Shown here in pieces: positions 45,146 to 55,758 of a stretch of 64,000 bases of DNA (position 1 is its first letter; the number at the start of each line of letters is the position of its first letter). The translations under genes and the position numbers were made by a program. A model generated the notes under the pieces. The model had not been told where the DNA came from and did no database searches. It was given only the letters and a program-made list of their open reading frames with translations. Source of the stretch: Stagonosporopsis chrysanthemi (Eukaryota; Ascomycota; Dothideomycetes; Pleosporales; Didymellaceae); contig JAFISE010000022.1 in NCBI GenBank assembly GCA_022560025.1, positions 1-64,000 of the forward strand. Reading direction: 5' to 3'.

Positions 45146-45203
<58 letters not shown>
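45146..45203. repeat. Poly-C (poly-G on minus) tract, 58 bases
   Basis: An uninterrupted run of C from 45146 to 45203. The G-rich strand is the coding strand of the reductase gene and ends about 13 bp upstream of its TATA box. Confidence 0.9.
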
Positions 45204-45695
45204 ATCCGTCCCTCGATTACAAATGCCACACGCACGCTGTACATATAAAGTCCACCAAGCCCGCGATAGCGAGTATTTCCTAACTAGGTACGCCCGCTAG
45301 CGACGACACGGCTAGCCCACCTTCACCACCACTATACACTATAGTACTCGCTCAGACCCGCACCTCTCTGCGCAGTCGAGCACGTACACGCACGACGCAT
45401 AGTCAGCACCGGTACGGCTGGCCAATATCTCCCATCTCCCAGTTGCCATGTATGCATGTATGCATGCCCCACCCAGTACGCGCCAGCCGTGCCGGTGTTC
45501 CTCAAGACGTGCAACCACACCAGCAGCTCGTAGACACGGTAAAGCGCAGCCGAACGTGCTGGAGCCCTCAAGGCAGGTACGCTGGGGTGGGGCTTGCTTC
45601 TGCTTGCTTCTGATTAGTTGGATGGTTAGTTGTAGGCAAGCGGTAGCGGATTAGGAGCGGTGCTGGGGTAGTTGGTGTACTAGATTATGTAGAAC

Positions 45696-45850
45696 GGGGG
45701 GGGGGGGGGGGGGGGGGGTGTTTTGTAGTGGTTTTGGTGAGTGTTGATTTTTCTTTTGTTTTGTTGTTTGGAGGCGCGGGGGAGGTGGGGAGGGGGGGGG
45801 GGGGGTGGGGGGGGGGGGGTGGGGGGGGGGGGGGGGGGGGGGGGGGGCGG
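45696..45850. repeat. Poly-G tracts
   Basis: G runs of about 23 (45696-45718), 14 (45792-45805), 13 (45807-45819) and 27 bases (45821-45847) are separated by single T or by a short T-rich spacer. The tract lies in gene-free DNA. Confidence 0.9.
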
Positions 45851-46005
45851 TATATATTGCTGGTCTGTTGAGGATTGATGTTGCCTTTATAGTTGTGTCT
45901 GCATGCGGCCGATGAGAGGAGTGGGAAGCTGTGTTTGCTGCAACTGTTGATATGTGTTTGTGCTTGCGGTGCACGCATTCTCTATCCTCTACTATTTTCT
46001 CGTTC

Positions 46006-46323
46006 TGGGCTGGGCTGGGCTGGGCTGTGCCGTGCTGTGCCGTTCTGCTCTGTTCTGTTCTATTCTGCACTGCACACTATAGCAGCACCTGCGCAACCAC
46101 CACACCACACCACACCACGCCACGCCACGGCGGTAGCTTGCGTAATAAAGGCTTGCACATGCATATGCACTGTGTATGCACCAACGCGGCAAGGTACTGG
46201 CTATCGCGTCTCCAACCCATTGTAATTCGTTACGGTGAGATACCATTGATACGCGCAGCCCCTCTGCGCCGGTGGGTGTTCGGGAGCGCTCATGCTATCT
46301 CATCCCATCCCATCCCATCCCCA

Positions 46324-46377
<54 letters not shown>

Positions 46378-46830
46378 TCCCGTCCGTTTTGCACCGGCAG
46401 GACACGTAGTTAGAGAACAAGGACAGGACAGGACAGGACAGGACAGAGCAGAGCAGAGCAGCGCAGCGCAGTCGTAGTCGTAGTCGTAGTTGCTGTTCCT
46501 TTACGATGATATCGCATCTGCAATAGTAGATAGGGTGGATAGATGAAGATGATGTAGTTAACATTCTACATTTTTACATTCTACATCTACAGATATTACA
46601 TACACATACAGGACAACCGTACCAACACAGCCTAGTACAAAGACTAGACGTCCTCGTTGTACGTCTGTCTATTGTGCGGATGATAAACTTACATAAACTT
46701 ACATGAGTATGAGCGTAGGCATGAGCATAACGAGGCGTAGAAGTGACAACAACGAGGTATGCGTCCTCTTTTACAACGATTCGAAGCGCACCAGACCGAA
46801 CCGAACCGAACCGAACCAACCCGAACCGAC
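46006..46830. repeat. Field of period-5 microsatellites and a 51-base poly-C
   Basis: Successive short arrays all have a five-base period: CTGGG (46006-46026), TGTTC (46040-46055), CCACA/CCACG (46099-46130), CATCC (46301-46320), GGACA then GAGCA then GCGCA (46421-46470) and GAACC (46795-46830). An uninterrupted poly-C lies at 46325-46375. No gene is present from 45019 to 47248. Confidence 0.85.
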
Positions 46831-47248
46831 GCAGAAGAAAAAAAGTTGCAAAACACAACTCGCTGCCATGTTCGCTGATTTTTTGCACGCCGAGAAAACG
46901 CCAGACACCATTCATCTATGCATGCATGCATCCATTTATCCACACCCGTAGACAACACACTCACCACCTCAACGCCCCATGCTGTGGTCTAGGAAGTGGT
47001 TTCCTCCCCCTCGTCTCGCCCTCCTTCCTCTTGCGGCCCTCAAGCGTCGAGCTCCCCTCATGTTCCGCGCGCCACATAGCAAGACGCCACCACTTCGCAC
47101 TCACTTTGCCGCCCCAAAGCACAAGCCCAAACGTGTCGGCGCCAGCGCGCTGGTACTTGCGGATTTGGGGGGTCGCGGCAATGGACGCGAGGTGGGGGTG
47201 GGGGCGGTAGAATTCGCGGTCTGCGGGGCCGTGCAGCGCGGGGGAGAG

Positions 47249-50200
47249 TCAGGAGAAGAAGTATTTTGATTCGCGCAGGCGCGTCACGTCCCAGTCGCCC
47301 TTTTTGGGGACGGGCGGGAAGGTGAGGGGCAGCCAGACTTGGATGGTTGACATTTCGCCGAGCCACTTGCCGCGGTGTGGGGGGCGGGTGCCGCGGCGGT
47401 TGGGGGGGAGGGGGTCCCAGGGTTCGTCGGCGGCGGGGTCGCTGGCGGAGGCGGTTTCGTCGGCTGTAGTGGCGGTGTCGTCGGTGGTCGTGTCGGGGGT
47501 GGCCGTGTCGGGGGTGGCCGTACTGGGGGTGGCCTTGTCGGGGGTGTCTGTCTCACCGATGAGAGAGAGGCGGTGGGAGGCGAGAGTTTTGGGATCCGAG
47601 TACGAGAGCCAGATGCTGGTGGGAGTTTCCATAGCCTCGCCCTGTGCGCGGAGCTCCGGGTCCTCGCTCTTGAGCAGGTCCTGCCTCTGGGCTTCGAGCG
47701 CGACTTCGTCAAACGACGCGATGCCGTACTTGTTTCCGATGCCCTCGGTGGTCGCCGTCTTGCTGGTCCGGTTGAGACGTCGCCACTCGGTGATGCGGCG
47801 TCCCACCTCGGTGCCGTTGTGCACGTTTGCGCGGTACATGTGGTCGGCATAGCGGGCGCTGAACTCGGCTGCGAGGCGGCCGGTGATGTCCTCCGAGTGC
47901 ATGCGCACGAACGCGTCGCGCAGGATGGTGTTGAGGTTGGGGATGTCGCAGGCGTGGGTCCAGAAGCTGTCGTGCACGGCGGCAAAGTCGAGGCCCATCT
48001 CGTTACACTTGAGCGCGGACAAGAGCATGTGCGAGGCGTCGAGGGAGTGGATGAAGTTGGGCGGGAACGCTTGCAGCTGCTTGCGCTTGTCGACGACATC
48101 GCCCGACATGCGCTTCTGGATGATGATGTTCTGGAGGGGCGTCGAGACGCTCTGCTGGGAGTCCTTGACGTAGGGCTGCACAATGGGCATCTTCAGCGGC
48201 GTGGTCCAGATGATGCCAGTCTTGAAGTTCTCGGCAGCCTTCATCAGCAGCTTCGCCGACGTCTTGGACAGCTTCTCGGCTTTGAAACGCGGGCTGACTG
48301 TGAGCTCCTTGCCTTCGAAGCGCGCCTGGATCATCTTGATCTGGTCGGCGGTGATGGACGTTGTGATGCGGTCTCCGCACTCTCCCAGCCAGTACTGGAT
48401 CTCCTGGGCGCCGTTGAAGATCTTGCCGAGGGCCTCGAAGATCTTGAACGCGACGTACATGGCAACGCCCTGCAGCGACCGGACCTCCTTCGTCTCCTTG
48501 AAGTTGGGGAAGAGCGTCTTCAGCTCGTCGAGAACCTGGGCCTTGGCACCCATAAAGGTTACACCATACACGTTTGTCATGACCGTGCGCTTGACGACCT
48601 TTCTGGAGATATGGCCCTGCACGAACTTGGCAGCTGGGATACCCTTCTTGACATCCGTCTCGACCATGTCCTTGACCAGCTCCGACACACCGGTGTAGAT
48701 ATCCTGCGGACGGTCGGAAGGCTCCAAGTTGACCTGACGGGCGCCGGCCTGGTCACCGCCAAGCGCGGCGTAATGCTGCAGACCGTTGCACGTACCATCC
48801 TGGTGGACAGGCAGGTGCGAGACGTAGCGAGTCGGGTCGGGCAGGTCGAATGCGTTCTTCAGCTCCATGCAGCAGGCAAGGCACTGCCACGGATCCTCGG
48901 CGGAGAGCCACCAGCGCCGCCCGCCGAGCGGGTTCGTCGCAGAGTCGACAATCTCGTTCATGTTGTCCATGGCGAACTGCTCGCGGTCCCGAAGACTGGC
49001 CTTGTCGAAACCAGCCAGGTTGGCAAGGTGCACCTTGAGCCACTGCAGCCCAACAGAGCCGAGTTCCTTGCCATTGGCGAACTTGAGCAGGCCTCTGGAT
49101 ACGTCGGCTCCGATGTGGTTGAGGATGGGCGGGACGGGGTAGGCGCGGCCGCGGAAGTCGACGCTGTGGGGGAAATACAGGGCCTTTTCGTTGGACATGG
49201 CGCTGGCCGTCTCGAGCACAAAGTTCTGGAAACAGCGCTGGGAGTGGAACCCCATCTTGGCGTTCTCGTACTCCTTCAGCTTCTTGCCCCAGCGCGCGCG
49301 ATCCGCGTAATTAGCGTCGGCAGGAGGGTCCTCGGGGCGCTCCAGGCCAGTGTTCTCCGGCACGAGGCCGGCAAGACCCTCGCCGGCGTTCCACACCGCG
49401 GCCATGACGTCGAAGATGGGCTTGTTGATCTGCCAGGGGACTCTGCCCAGCACGTCGAGCCCGGCAAGCACCTGCTTCATGTCGCCGTTCTCGATGGCGG
49501 TCGAGGCGTAGGCGCGCTGGGAGATGTCGCCAGACTTTTGACGCACGACCCTGGCCTTGAGTGTGTAGTAGCCGCCGTTGTCAAAGGCGGACCACGGCTT
49601 GGGCGGCACCACCATGGGCAGTCTGACGCTCATGATGTTGTGGACCGGTTCGTTGCGGAGCTTGGTCAGGATCTCGTGGTGGGGGACGATCCAGCCCACC
49701 CGTTTGCCCTGATGCAGCATCATCTGGTGGTGGAAAGCACCTTGGGTGCTCGTCAACAGCGCGCCAGTCTTTGGGTCCTCTGCGGTGACGGTGATTCTGG
49801 CAGCTTGCAGCACGTACTCGATGCACAGAGCGCCGATCTTGATGCGAGCGGGGAGAGGAATGTCCGTCTTGTTGAAGGCAACCTCGATAGGCTTGACAGG
49901 GCGCGCGGGCGTTTGTACTTGTACTTCTGCTTCTGATTCTGCTTCTGATTCTGTGGGCTCGGTCTTCGCCTTGGAGAGGCTTGCAACGAGGTCCCTGCGA
50001 GCCTGCCTGCGCAGCGTCTTGAGGAACCTCTCGTGTCGAGCCTGGGCGTCCGAGTTGATGTGGTCCATGATGTCGTTTCCAATCGCGGACGACAGCGACG
50101 AGAGCTTCATCTGGTCGCCATCGGCCGACTTGACTTCCACACAGTGGTGGATCAGCCGTGTGATGGTGTTGGCCGCGAGGCGCTCAGGGGTGCACTGTTC

Positions 50201-51481
50201 CAGCCAAGCGCCGTACGAGTGGGCGTCGTCGGTCGAGTTGTCCTTTGTGGGGTTGCTGGAGATTTCCTTGACGTGTGCAATGTGCTTCTTGAACATGGGC
50301 AGCAGGGCCGAGTACCAGTTGTACATGAGGGCCTGCAGGCTCTTGGTCTTGAGGACGCCGTGGATGCCCATGTCGGTGAGCTTCTCGTCCTCGTCCCGCC
50401 AGCGCTGCACGGCAGCCTCCATGCCGTCCTTCTCGATCTGCAGCTGGCGGGCGTAGTTGTACGCGCGGTCCTTTTCTTCCTGCGTGCCCTCCATGTCGTG
50501 GGGGTAGGGGACGCTCTCGGACCCGTTGAAGACGGCGAGGGCCTTCTTCAGCGTCGACAGGCCGAGGCCCTTCTGCGGGACGGGCTTGATCTGCGCCGAC
50601 GACAGAGGCAGGCCCTGGTCCACGGCCGACCGGAATGCCTCGGGCGTGTGGAACTGCAGCTGCTGGAGGTCCTCGAGGGGCGGGGGCTCGGCAAAGCTGT
50701 CGGGCTGGAGGCGGATGATGGTGTTCCACTCCTCGTCGGTCAGGTCGGGCGAGGTGTTGACCTGCTCGAGGACGTCGGGCCCGCACTCGTTGGCCATGTC
50801 GAGGAAGCGCAGCACGGCGCGCTCCTGCTCGCTGCCGTCGAGAAACGTGACGGCGGCGCGCAGCAGGGTGACAAAGGTGTGGGCGTTGAGCGCGATGAAC
50901 TTGGCGACCATGTTCTTCTGGAACCACTCCTCGATGCTCGCCATGGCGTCGGGCGTGGGGTCGTCCTGGGCCAGCTCGAGCAGCGCCTGCAGGAAGATGT
51001 TGTGGGCGTCGGTCAGCTCGGGGGCCGACGGCGCGTACAGCACGCAGAGACGGCGCAGGATCAGGGCGGCGCGGTCGGTGCGCCCGACGCGCAGGCAGGC
51101 GTACAGGTTCTGGTGCATCTCGACGGGGTCGCCCGAGATGCCCTGGCCGATGGCGCGCGCCTGCGGGGCGCTGTGCGTGTGCTGGTCGTGGACGATGAGC
51201 GGGCTGGCCGTGTCCCAGGGCTTCAGGCGCGACAGCTCGGGCGCAGGCACGCGGGGGCCCCATGCCTGCATGAAGCCACTGTAGGCGGCCGGCTGTGCGG
51301 GCGGCGGGTGCAGCTCGGCGGCCGTGGCGAGGCTGCGTGTGTCGAGCCGTGTCGACAGCGACGGCCGCCGCAGCAGCTGGACGGCACACGGCCGCGGCAG
51401 CGTCAATGGGTCCGACAGCCGTGCGGGCGCGCGGAAAGCGTCTCTGCGCAGCTTGCGGGTGGCTGCTCGCGCGAGCATCAT
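47249..51481 (-). CDS. RPO41: Mitochondrial DNA-directed RNA polymerase (T7-like), 1410 aa
   Basis: A single uninterrupted exon. ATG 51481 (tandem MM) starts an Arg/Ala/Ser-rich mitochondrial presequence (LARAATRKLRRDAFRAP). The frame is open further upstream but has non-coding character there. The single-subunit phage-type polymerase motifs are present: DGTCNGLQHYAALGGD near residue 895 (first catalytic Asp), KRTVMTNVYGVTFMG near 965, and HDSFWTHACD near 1169 (second catalytic Asp). The C-terminus DWDVTRLRESKYFFS is the expected FxS-type end. It transcribes mitochondrial DNA. Compared with the family, a Thr/Asp/Pro-rich low-complexity insertion with repeated TPDTAT units sits just before the C-terminal domain. 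Strong GC bias at third positions creates long antisense open frames. Confidence 0.95.
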   Translation of the reverse strand: MMLARAATRKLRRDAFRAPARLSDPLTLPRPCAVQLLRRPSLSTRLDTRSLATAAELHPPPAQPAAYSGFMQAWGPRVPAPELSRLKPWDTASPLIVHDQHTHSAPQARAIGQGISGDPVEMHQNLYACLRVGRTDRAALILRRLCVLYAPSAPELTDAHNIFLQALLELAQDDPTPDAMASIEEWFQKNMVAKFIALNAHTFVTLLRAAVTFLDGSEQERAVLRFLDMANECGPDVLEQVNTSPDLTDEEWNTIIRLQPDSFAEPPPLEDLQQLQFHTPEAFRSAVDQGLPLSSAQIKPVPQKGLGLSTLKKALAVFNGSESVPYPHDMEGTQEEKDRAYNYARQLQIEKDGMEAAVQRWRDEDEKLTDMGIHGVLKTKSLQALMYNWYSALLPMFKKHIAHVKEISSNPTKDNSTDDAHSYGAWLEQCTPERLAANTITRLIHHCVEVKSADGDQMKLSSLSSAIGNDIMDHINSDAQARHERFLKTLRRQARRDLVASLSKAKTEPTESEAESEAEVQVQTPARPVKPIEVAFNKTDIPLPARIKIGALCIEYVLQAARITVTAEDPKTGALLTSTQGAFHHQMMLHQGKRVGWIVPHHEILTKLRNEPVHNIMSVRLPMVVPPKPWSAFDNGGYYTLKARVVRQKSGDISQRAYASTAIENGDMKQVLAGLDVLGRVPWQINKPIFDVMAAVWNAGEGLAGLVPENTGLERPEDPPADANYADRARWGKKLKEYENAKMGFHSQRCFQNFVLETASAMSNEKALYFPHSVDFRGRAYPVPPILNHIGADVSRGLLKFANGKELGSVGLQWLKVHLANLAGFDKASLRDREQFAMDNMNEIVDSATNPLGGRRWWLSAEDPWQCLACCMELKNAFDLPDPTRYVSHLPVHQDGTCNGLQHYAALGGDQAGARQVNLEPSDRPQDIYTGVSELVKDMVETDVKKGIPAAKFVQGHISRKVVKRTVMTNVYGVTFMGAKAQVLDELKTLFPNFKETKEVRSLQGVAMYVAFKIFEALGKIFNGAQEIQYWLGECGDRITTSITADQIKMIQARFEGKELTVSPRFKAEKLSKTSAKLLMKAAENFKTGIIWTTPLKMPIVQPYVKDSQQSVSTPLQNIIIQKRMSGDVVDKRKQLQAFPPNFIHSLDASHMLLSALKCNEMGLDFAAVHDSFWTHACDIPNLNTILRDAFVRMHSEDITGRLAAEFSARYADHMYRANVHNGTEVGRRITEWRRLNRTSKTATTEGIGNKYGIASFDEVALEAQRQDLLKSEDPELRAQGEAMETPTSIWLSYSDPKTLASHRLSLIGETDTPDKATPSTATPDTATPDTTTDDTATTADETASASDPAADEPWDPLPPNRRGTRPPHRGKWLGEMSTIQVWLPLTFPPVPKKGDWDVTRLRESKYFFS

Positions 51482-52402
51482 GTCTGCGGTGGCGGTGGTG
51501 CCGGGCGCGGCGAATCGAGCTCGAGGCGACGAACGCGGTCTATGGGGGTATATTAAACGAGGTAAAAGCGCATCACAAACAAAAGGCCGCAATGCAATGA
51601 AAAAGAACGGGAATGCAGGCGCGCGCAAGAGGGCGAGAGAGGGCGGGCACGAGGCAAAACTCGGCGTGTCGTTGTCGTCGCTCAGAGTGTTTTGCGAGAA
51701 ATGTTCGACGACGGCATTGTCTGGGTCTAGTCTAGCGCCCCTGCAGTACAGTGCCCGCGCCCGATTGGCCCACACGTCTGCTGCCACGACGGGCCGCCGA
51801 GTCATGCAGCCCTACCAGGAGCCTGTCGTGTGAGCCAGTGCTTGCTGACACCTCAACGCGTGCAGGAGGCACTACCATTACACCACGGCCACTCTCTCCT
51901 ACATACACAGTACCGTGTGTTGCAAAGATTGCATCGTCCGCCACACGAAAAGGTCTGCTGTGTTGGCCTCGCCCTCTCAGCTGTCACGTGCTCACACATG
52001 ACGTCTACACCCGAGCTCGATCGAACCATCACCACATCATCACGGCTAACGATGAGAATTATCCCCGGGAGCAAAGAAGAACACTGCAGAACAAACCGAT
52101 CGCAGTGAGCAATTCCAAATGTAACCGCGTAAAAGCAAAAAGTCGAGCACCGCCCAGTGCGTGAATGAGTGACTACCCAGTCAAGACCATCCCTGCCGAA
52201 CCACACATCCCACTCCCAGTCGCGCTCCACTCCCCTCCCCCCCTCGATGCATCATCATCCACCATACCCCCAACTGCAGATAACAATAACGTCAGACACA
52301 CAGCACCGAAACCCAAAGACCAGGCACCAGACAACAAACCCCACCGACCGTTGCTCCCTCCTTCTCTTCAGCCCTGCTGTAGACTAAACGTAGCTCCCCC
52401 TT
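51482..52402. other. Intergenic, no supported gene
   Basis: About 920 bp containing the RPO41 promoter and the 3' flank of the next minus-strand gene. Plus-strand open frames are short and Pro/Ser/His-rich without domains. Confidence 0.4.
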
Positions 52403-54472
52403 CTACTCCCCCTCCCACATCGCCCCTGCCCCTCCAAACCCAACCCCCTCCAGGCAAAACTCCTGCACCCCGACCTGCGCATTCCACAGCGTTCCAAACT
52501 GCACTGCGGGGTCGACTGCCTCACCGGCCCTCCCATCAACCCTCCCATCAATCCCCTCCCCAGCCCTCTCCACGCCATGTGCTGGGGGTGGGAAAGAGGC
52601 ATCGTTGCCATCACCATTACCGCCACCAATACCGCCACCACCTCCACCACCATCACCGCCAGCATCCTCATCACAGCACACCAGACTGCGCTTCCCGCGC
52701 TCGACGTCCGCAAGACTGATGTGTGTGGGTCTGCTGTTGTGGTCGAGGTTATGTTTATAGTCATGGTCATGGTCGTGAGTGTAGGAATCGTCATGGTCGT
52801 GGTCGTGAGTATAGGCCTGAGTATAGGCGTGAGGACCCGCATCCACAGCGCCATACGGCAGCTGCGGCACAGCGTCGAGGAAAGGGCCAAACGCCGCAGA
52901 CGTGTCAAACGGCGCGGAGGGGTCATAGGGCGCGTTGAGGTCAGGGATGGACGGGAGTCCAGACCAAGCCGGCACCTGCGCGACGGAGGGAGCCAAGGGC
53001 ATCTGCGCAGACAGCCTCGAAACGAGGAGAGGCGGAGACATGGCGTGCGGTGCCGCAGTCGGAGAAAGCACCGTCGCCCGCGGTGTGAGTGCGATGGCGG
53101 TGTGACCAAGTCGCGGCCTGGGGTTCTTCTGTCTCGGACTCAGCCTGTTGTGCGCATGCGGCCGCGGGTAGCAGCCGTGTGGTGAGCTCGGCGGCGGCGG
53201 CGCGTAGCACGTACTCTGCGTCGCCGCAGCGTCGGGGGTGTAGAACAGCGGCGTTGCGTCGCGCGACGAGGGCGCGTCCTCTGCGGTTGTTGTTGTTGTT
53301 GTTGACGTTGCAGCGCGCGTGTGTCTGCCACCACCAGCACCAGCACCACCACCACCACCGACCCTGCGCAGCTTGTGCGGGCGGGGCGGAGTCACGCCCT
53401 CCCCGCCTCTGGCGCGGCCTCTCTTGCTATTCCCCAGGCGATTCTGATACTTGCGCGCAGCGTACGCAACGGGAGCATTAACGAACATCCTGATCTGGCT
53501 GGCGGAAGTAACGACATCCTCGCAGATAGTTTTCTCGCGCTCGAGGGCATCGACGATATTAGCGAGGCGGTGGGCGCAGTCAGCGTCGCGGTCTTCTTTC
53601 TCGCCCTTGCGCTCGTCGTCGACGTAGTCGTTGTGGTGCCAGCCGCGGAACCCTTCTTTGACCTGCACCAGCAGGCAGTCGAAGACTTTGTGCGCGAAGG
53701 CTTCGATGAGGTCCGGCTTGTAGTGTGCGCCGTGCACCCAGCGCTTCATGGCGATAGAGCCCGGGTTGTCCTGGGCGCGGTCGCTGCGCACCATGGCGGC
53801 GTAGATGCGGCGGACTTGGTGGTCGCGCGTGAGCTCAGCTTCGGCGATGGTGTGGTCTTGGTCAGGGGGGATGTATGGTTGGCGGCCAAAGCGGGTGCTC
53901 ATGTGGCGGTGGTCTCTGGCTTCGTCCGAGGTGAGGAAGAAGCCGCGGTAGGGGCTGTAGGACGTAGTGTGAGCTTCGTCAGATCCCGTCAGGGGATAGG
54001 GTGGGTTTGTCATGGGTGCGATGGCAGATCGTGGGCTGGTGACAGAAATGGACCTACGGCGTGGGTTATAAGGAGAGCCAGCAGTGTTGTCTGGAAAGTG
54101 TTGCTGTGCACTTCTTGTTTGCTGGCTTGCTCGGCTGGGGCCAGCGTGTTCTTCATGATTCGCGGAGCGACGTAGATTACTGCTGTTGTATGGATGTGGG
54201 CTTTGTTGTTCGTGAGAGAAGATTCTTTGAGCATCGACGTTGCTGCTCGCGATGTCGCACTGATTCCATGTGTTTGCTTGCACGTTGTCAGGCTCACCAT
54301 CGAAGCCAAGAAAATGCTGCAGAGATTTCAGGTTATTGGTTGAGCCGTCGAAGCACGCAGAGTAGCTTGGCCGTGCGCCTGGAGTGTTGCATTGCTCAGA
54401 CGCAGGACCCTGAGAACGATTTGTGCATGTATAAGGGAAGCCTGCCTCGTAAGTAGGCCTGGAATGCTGCAT
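52403..54472 (-). CDS. Large protein with one conserved helical domain, 689 aa
   Basis: A single exon with ATG 54472. The first 200 residues are disordered and Ser/Gln/Asn-rich. A conserved block occupies about residues 215-355: DHQVRRIYAAMVRSDRAQDNPGS, AMKRWV, DLIEAFAHKVFDCLLVQVKEGFRGWHHND, a EKTICEDVVTSASQIRMFVNAP segment and ARKYQNRLGNSKRGR. I have seen comparable segments in uncharacterised ascomycete proteins. The overall style (one helical domain between long disordered flanks) suggests a nuclear regulatory protein, but this is an inference. The C-terminus has Gly-rich, Pro-rich and His/Asp repeat (THDHDHD) stretches. No DNA-binding motif is recognised. Confidence 0.7.
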   Translation of the reverse strand: MQHSRPTYEAGFPYTCTNRSQGPASEQCNTPGARPSYSACFDGSTNNLKSLQHFLGFDGEPDNVQANTWNQCDIASSNVDAQRIFSHEQQSPHPYNSSNLRRSANHEEHAGPSRASQQTRSAQQHFPDNTAGSPYNPRRRSISVTSPRSAIAPMTNPPYPLTGSDEAHTTSYSPYRGFFLTSDEARDHRHMSTRFGRQPYIPPDQDHTIAEAELTRDHQVRRIYAAMVRSDRAQDNPGSIAMKRWVHGAHYKPDLIEAFAHKVFDCLLVQVKEGFRGWHHNDYVDDERKGEKEDRDADCAHRLANIVDALEREKTICEDVVTSASQIRMFVNAPVAYAARKYQNRLGNSKRGRARGGEGVTPPRPHKLRRVGGGGGAGAGGGRHTRAATSTTTTTTAEDAPSSRDATPLFYTPDAAATQSTCYAPPPPSSPHGCYPRPHAHNRLSPRQKNPRPRLGHTAIALTPRATVLSPTAAPHAMSPPLLVSRLSAQMPLAPSVAQVPAWSGLPSIPDLNAPYDPSAPFDTSAAFGPFLDAVPQLPYGAVDAGPHAYTQAYTHDHDHDDSYTHDHDHDYKHNLDHNSRPTHISLADVERGKRSLVCCDEDAGGDGGGGGGGIGGGNGDGNDASFPPPAHGVERAGEGIDGRVDGRAGEAVDPAVQFGTLWNAQVGVQEFCLEGVGFGGAGAMWEGE

Positions 54473-55758
54473 GGATATACTGGATCTTCAAAGTCGAGAG
54501 AACGACAGGAGTACGTGATATAAGAAATATATGGACGGTGAAGAGAATCGAGGCTGGACTGGTGTCACAGGTATACCAGTGAAGAGTCGTGCGTTGAAGT
54601 GGAGCGTTTCGGTCGTGAGTCTTGCGCATTCTGAAGACATATGGCGCCTCAAATACACGGCGAACGCAGAGCACCCACGCCAGCGCACTGCCGTCCTCGG
54701 CCTGTAGAGCCTCATGATGTGCAGAGTGGCCGATGATCCTGCGATGTGTTGCGAGTTCGTGGGGGCGATGGGCCTGTGAAGTGCGTTGCGATGCCGCAAG
54801 GCTGTCGTTGGCCACCCACGCATCGTTTGCATGGCCAGGCAGGCGGGTCTCGAGGAGCCTGGTGCCGCGCTGTCGAATCAGGTGCTGCCATATTGACACT
54901 GGAAGACCTCGGAGGTCCGCATGTTGCCCTTGCTATTGGGGGTAGCCTCGGCGGTGCAGTGTGTGGTCGAATACTGGAGGCGCCTTGCGTTTGTGATAGA
55001 TCGTATTCTTCCCGTCAAGCCACAATACCTTGCCACGCCCACCTTTTCAGGCAAAGCTGGCGCTTCTATGTAGACGGACTAATGGATTTCGACTGCACAC
55101 GAGCATACCATGTAGACAGTAGTGAGGACAGTGCCATGTTACTCCCTGATGCGTCTTATTCAAACAGAGGTTGATACCACGCGTAGCTCATTAAGCTGGG
55201 TGTAATTTAACACACATCGCAAGCCAGACATCAACTTTAGTTTGAGAACACAGGTGAGCAGTGAGAGAGGAACGTAGGTTAAAGCCACCGCAGTTGACCT
55301 TCGATCGGTGATGCAAGAAGAAGTTGAGACCATGCGATCGAGGAGAGTTGATTTCGGCGTCATGAAGCGTTGTTTGTTGACGGGTGTGGTCGTCCGACTA
55401 GAGTGAGGTTCAACCGCACATTACCGGAACCGGAACGCGCCATTCCACCAACCAATCACAAGCGATCAGCAACAGCAGCAGCACGTTCGTTCCGCGACGC
55501 CGTCGCCAATTCCGCGCCCTCGTCTTCCCCGCAATACACGCGATGCTGTGCAGGGCTGCGCTGAGTGCGGAGGGAGCACGATGACGGCGTCGGCTGGCGG
55601 TTCCGCGCAGCGCAGGTCAAATTCATGGCTGCTGCAATTGGACGCCGTTCCGAGGGACGCTGAGCTATAAGGAACTGGTGGTGCCTCCTCGCAGCAGATT
55701 TCTGAATCTAAATCACTTGAACAAGAGCTGGGCAAGACTGAAGGGCAGGCTCGCAAAC
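54473..55758. other. Divergent intergenic region
   Basis: 1.3 kb shared upstream region of the 689-aa protein gene (minus) and the P450 gene (plus). A CCAATCA box lies near 55450. Open frames such as 54746-55174 lack domain content and are not annotated. Confidence 0.4.

Noticed and set aside
45651..46564. Pro-rich and Gly-rich short frames in the homopolymer zone
   Set aside because: Direct translations of poly-C/poly-G tracts.
47375..51556. Very long plus-strand open frames (853 and 507 codons) opposite the mitochondrial RNA polymerase
   Set aside because: They are antisense shadows caused by GC-rich third positions. They show no domains, while the minus strand has all polymerase motifs.
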